From Aurantimonas endophytica (GTDB lineage: Bacteria > Pseudomonadota > Alphaproteobacteria > Rhizobiales > Rhizobiaceae), in assembly GCF_014196845.1 (NCBI RefSeq), contig NZ_JACIEM010000004.1, positions 372,001 to 436,000 on the forward strand: a stretch of 64,000 nt of DNA. Direction: 5' to 3'. Of the stretch, positions 62,758 through 64,000 are shown in pieces; position 1 is the stretch's first letter; the number at the start of each line of letters is the position of its first letter. A program made the position numbers and the translations under genes. The notes beneath the pieces were generated by a model, which searched no databases, was not told the origin of the DNA, and saw only the letters and a program-made list of their open reading frames with translations.

Positions 62758-64000
62758 TACTGGAACGCGGTCTCGAAGAACGAGCGCAGCTTGCGCGAAT
62801 GCACCCGCTCGCTCGGCATTTCCGACATCAGCTCCAGCGCCCGCATGCCGATCCGCAGATGCTGCGAGACCTGCCGCTTGTAGAACGCCGTCGCCATGCC
62901 CGGCAGCTTCAGCTCGCCGTGCAGCGGCTTGTCGGAGACGCAGAGCAGCGTGCCGTAGGGCACCCGGAAGCGGAAGCCGTTGGCGGCGATGGTGGCCGAT
63001 TCCATGTCGAGGCCGATGGCCCGCGACTGCGACAGCCGCTCGACCGGCTCCTTGTGATCGCGCAGCTCCCAGTTGCGGTTGTCGATCGTCGCGACCGTGC
63101 CGGTGCGCATGATCTTCTTCAGCTCGTAGCCGGAGAGGCCCGTCACCTCCTCGACCGCCTTCTCCAGGGCGACCTGAACTTCGGCGAGCGCCGGGATCGG
63201 CACCCAGATCGGCAGGTCGGCGTCCAGCACGTGGTCCTCGCGGACATAGGCGTGGGCCAGCACGTAGTCGCCGAGTTCCTGCGAATTTCGCAGGCCCGCG
63301 CAATGGCCGAGCATGATCCAGGCATGCGGGCGCAGCACCGCGATATGGTCGGTGATCGTCTTCGCGTTGGACGGCCCGACGCCGATATTCACCATGGTGA
63401 TGCCGTGGCCGTCCTCGCGCTTGAGATGATAGGCTGGCATCTGCGGCAGGCGCAGCGGCGCGACGCCCTCGGGCGGCTGCTGCGCGCCGGGAAGCGTCTC
63501 CAGGTCGCCGGGCTCTACGAAGCCCGAATAGCCCATGCCGCCGCGCGCCATCATTTCGCGGGCCAGCATGCAGAACTCGTCGACATAGAAGCCGTAATTG
63601 GTGAACAGCACGTAGTTCTGGAAATGCGCCGGCTGCGTCGCCGTGTAGTGGGCGAGGCGGTGCAGCGAATAGTCGACGCGCTGTGCGGTGAACGGCGCCA
63701 GCGGCATCGGCTCGCCGGGGCGCGGCTCGAAATTGCCGTTGACGATCCGATCGTCGGTCGCCTCGAGGTCGGGCACATCGAAAATGTCGCGCAGCGGCCG
63801 GTCGAGGCGTTCGGCGAGCGACCCGTCGACATAGGAACCCTCGGGGAAGGCGAAATGCAGCGGGATCGGCGTCGTGGAGTCGCCGATCGTCACCGACTGG
63901 CCGTGGTTGCGGATCAGGAGGGCAATCTGCTCGGTGAGATAGCGCTCGAAGAGATCCGGCCGCGTGACCGTCGTCGAATACCGCCCGGGACGGGGCAGGT
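62757..64000 (-). CDS. amn: AMP nucleosidase (N-terminus outside window)
   Basis: The visible 413 residues lack only the start: the frame runs open to the right edge, and the first residues read RPDLFERYLTEQIALLIRNH. The enzyme splits AMP into adenine and ribose-5-phosphate. Marks are SVTIGDSTTPIPLHFAFPEG, the phosphorylase-like NIGVGPSNAKTITDH, MLGHCAGLRNSQELGD, and GLDMESATIAANGFRFR near the C-terminus. A GTG at 63893 exists but would remove a conserved part of the N-terminal domain and is not the start. Confidence 0.96.
   Translation of the reverse strand, partial: LPRPGRYSTTVTRPDLFERYLTEQIALLIRNHGQSVTIGDSTTPIPLHFAFPEGSYVDGSLAERLDRPLRDIFDVPDLEATDDRIVNGNFEPRPGEPMPLAPFTAQRVDYSLHRLAHYTATQPAHFQNYVLFTNYGFYVDEFCMLAREMMARGGMGYSGFVEPGDLETLPGAQQPPEGVAPLRLPQMPAYHLKREDGHGITMVNIGVGPSNAKTITDHIAVLRPHAWIMLGHCAGLRNSQELGDYVLAHAYVREDHVLDADLPIWVPIPALAEVQVALEKAVEEVTGLSGYELKKIMRTGTVATIDNRNWELRDHKEPVERLSQSRAIGLDMESATIAANGFRFRVPYGTLLCVSDKPLHGELKLPGMATAFYKRQVSQHLRIGMRALELMSEMPSERVHSRKLRSFFETAFQ

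Overview
The window is high-GC DNA from an alphaproteobacterium, most likely of the order Hyphomicrobiales (Rhizobiales). The clearest signs are a Rhodobacter-capsulatus-type gene transfer agent (GTA) cluster, the order FeuP/FeuQ two-component system, cycHJKL (ccmI-E-F-H), Do protease, response regulator, histidine kinase, glnE, and the many alphaproteobacterial family variants. The family (Aurantimonadaceae or a relative) is a guess; there is no 16S rRNA or other decisive marker.

Region 1 (1-14143) is a GTA structural cluster read left to right. It starts inside the large terminase and runs through portal, prohead protease, major capsid, head-tail connectors, major tail protein, gp10, tail chaperone, tape measure, DUF2460, DUF2163, NlpC/P60 peptidase and the 1294-residue baseplate/host-specificity protein, then a holin-like gene. 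It is intact by reading frame, but terminase and portal are separated by about 640 bp holding a 32-residue membrane protein on the other strand, two palindromic repeats and a terminator. A second terminator lies between the capsid and tail halves.

Region 2 (14265-31499) is envelope biology. A small secreted FeuN-like protein precedes FeuP/FeuQ. A surface-antigen lipoprotein and a mazEF toxin-antitoxin pair follow, then the cytochrome c maturation operon ccmI-E-F-H with overlapping genes, a Do-type protease, an OmpR-type regulator and its kinase, glnE (nitrogen control of glutamine synthetase) and a convergent PAS-domain histidine kinase.

Region 3 (31632-44133) holds pepN, an orphan form II CoxL-like molybdoenzyme subunit, an EamA transporter, an AraC regulator divergent from an SDR and an alpha/beta hydrolase, a 2-hydroxyacid dehydrogenase, and a Tat-exported PhoX phosphatase with a candidate Pho box.

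Region 4 (44134-49518) is accessory: two curlin-repeat proteins flanking CsgH without the curli export machinery, repeat-bearing intergenic DNA, and a PAP2 phosphatase divergent from a PmrAB/QseBC-like two-component pair, with an 11-bp-period tandem repeat at the phosphatase promoter.

Region 5 (49562-64000) contains an MFS carrier, a family 4-like uracil-DNA glycosylase lacking two cluster cysteines, an SMR exporter, ETF-ubiquinone oxidoreductase, a DUF1311 protein, an ABM-domain protein plus TetR regulator with a perfect palindromic operator, a frameshifted VOC gene, a methyltransferase, a LysE exporter, an AI-2E-type permease fused to two sensory domains, an endonuclease/exonuclease/phosphatase protein, and AMP nucleosidase running off the right edge.

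No tRNA, rRNA, CRISPR array or insertion sequence was recognised.
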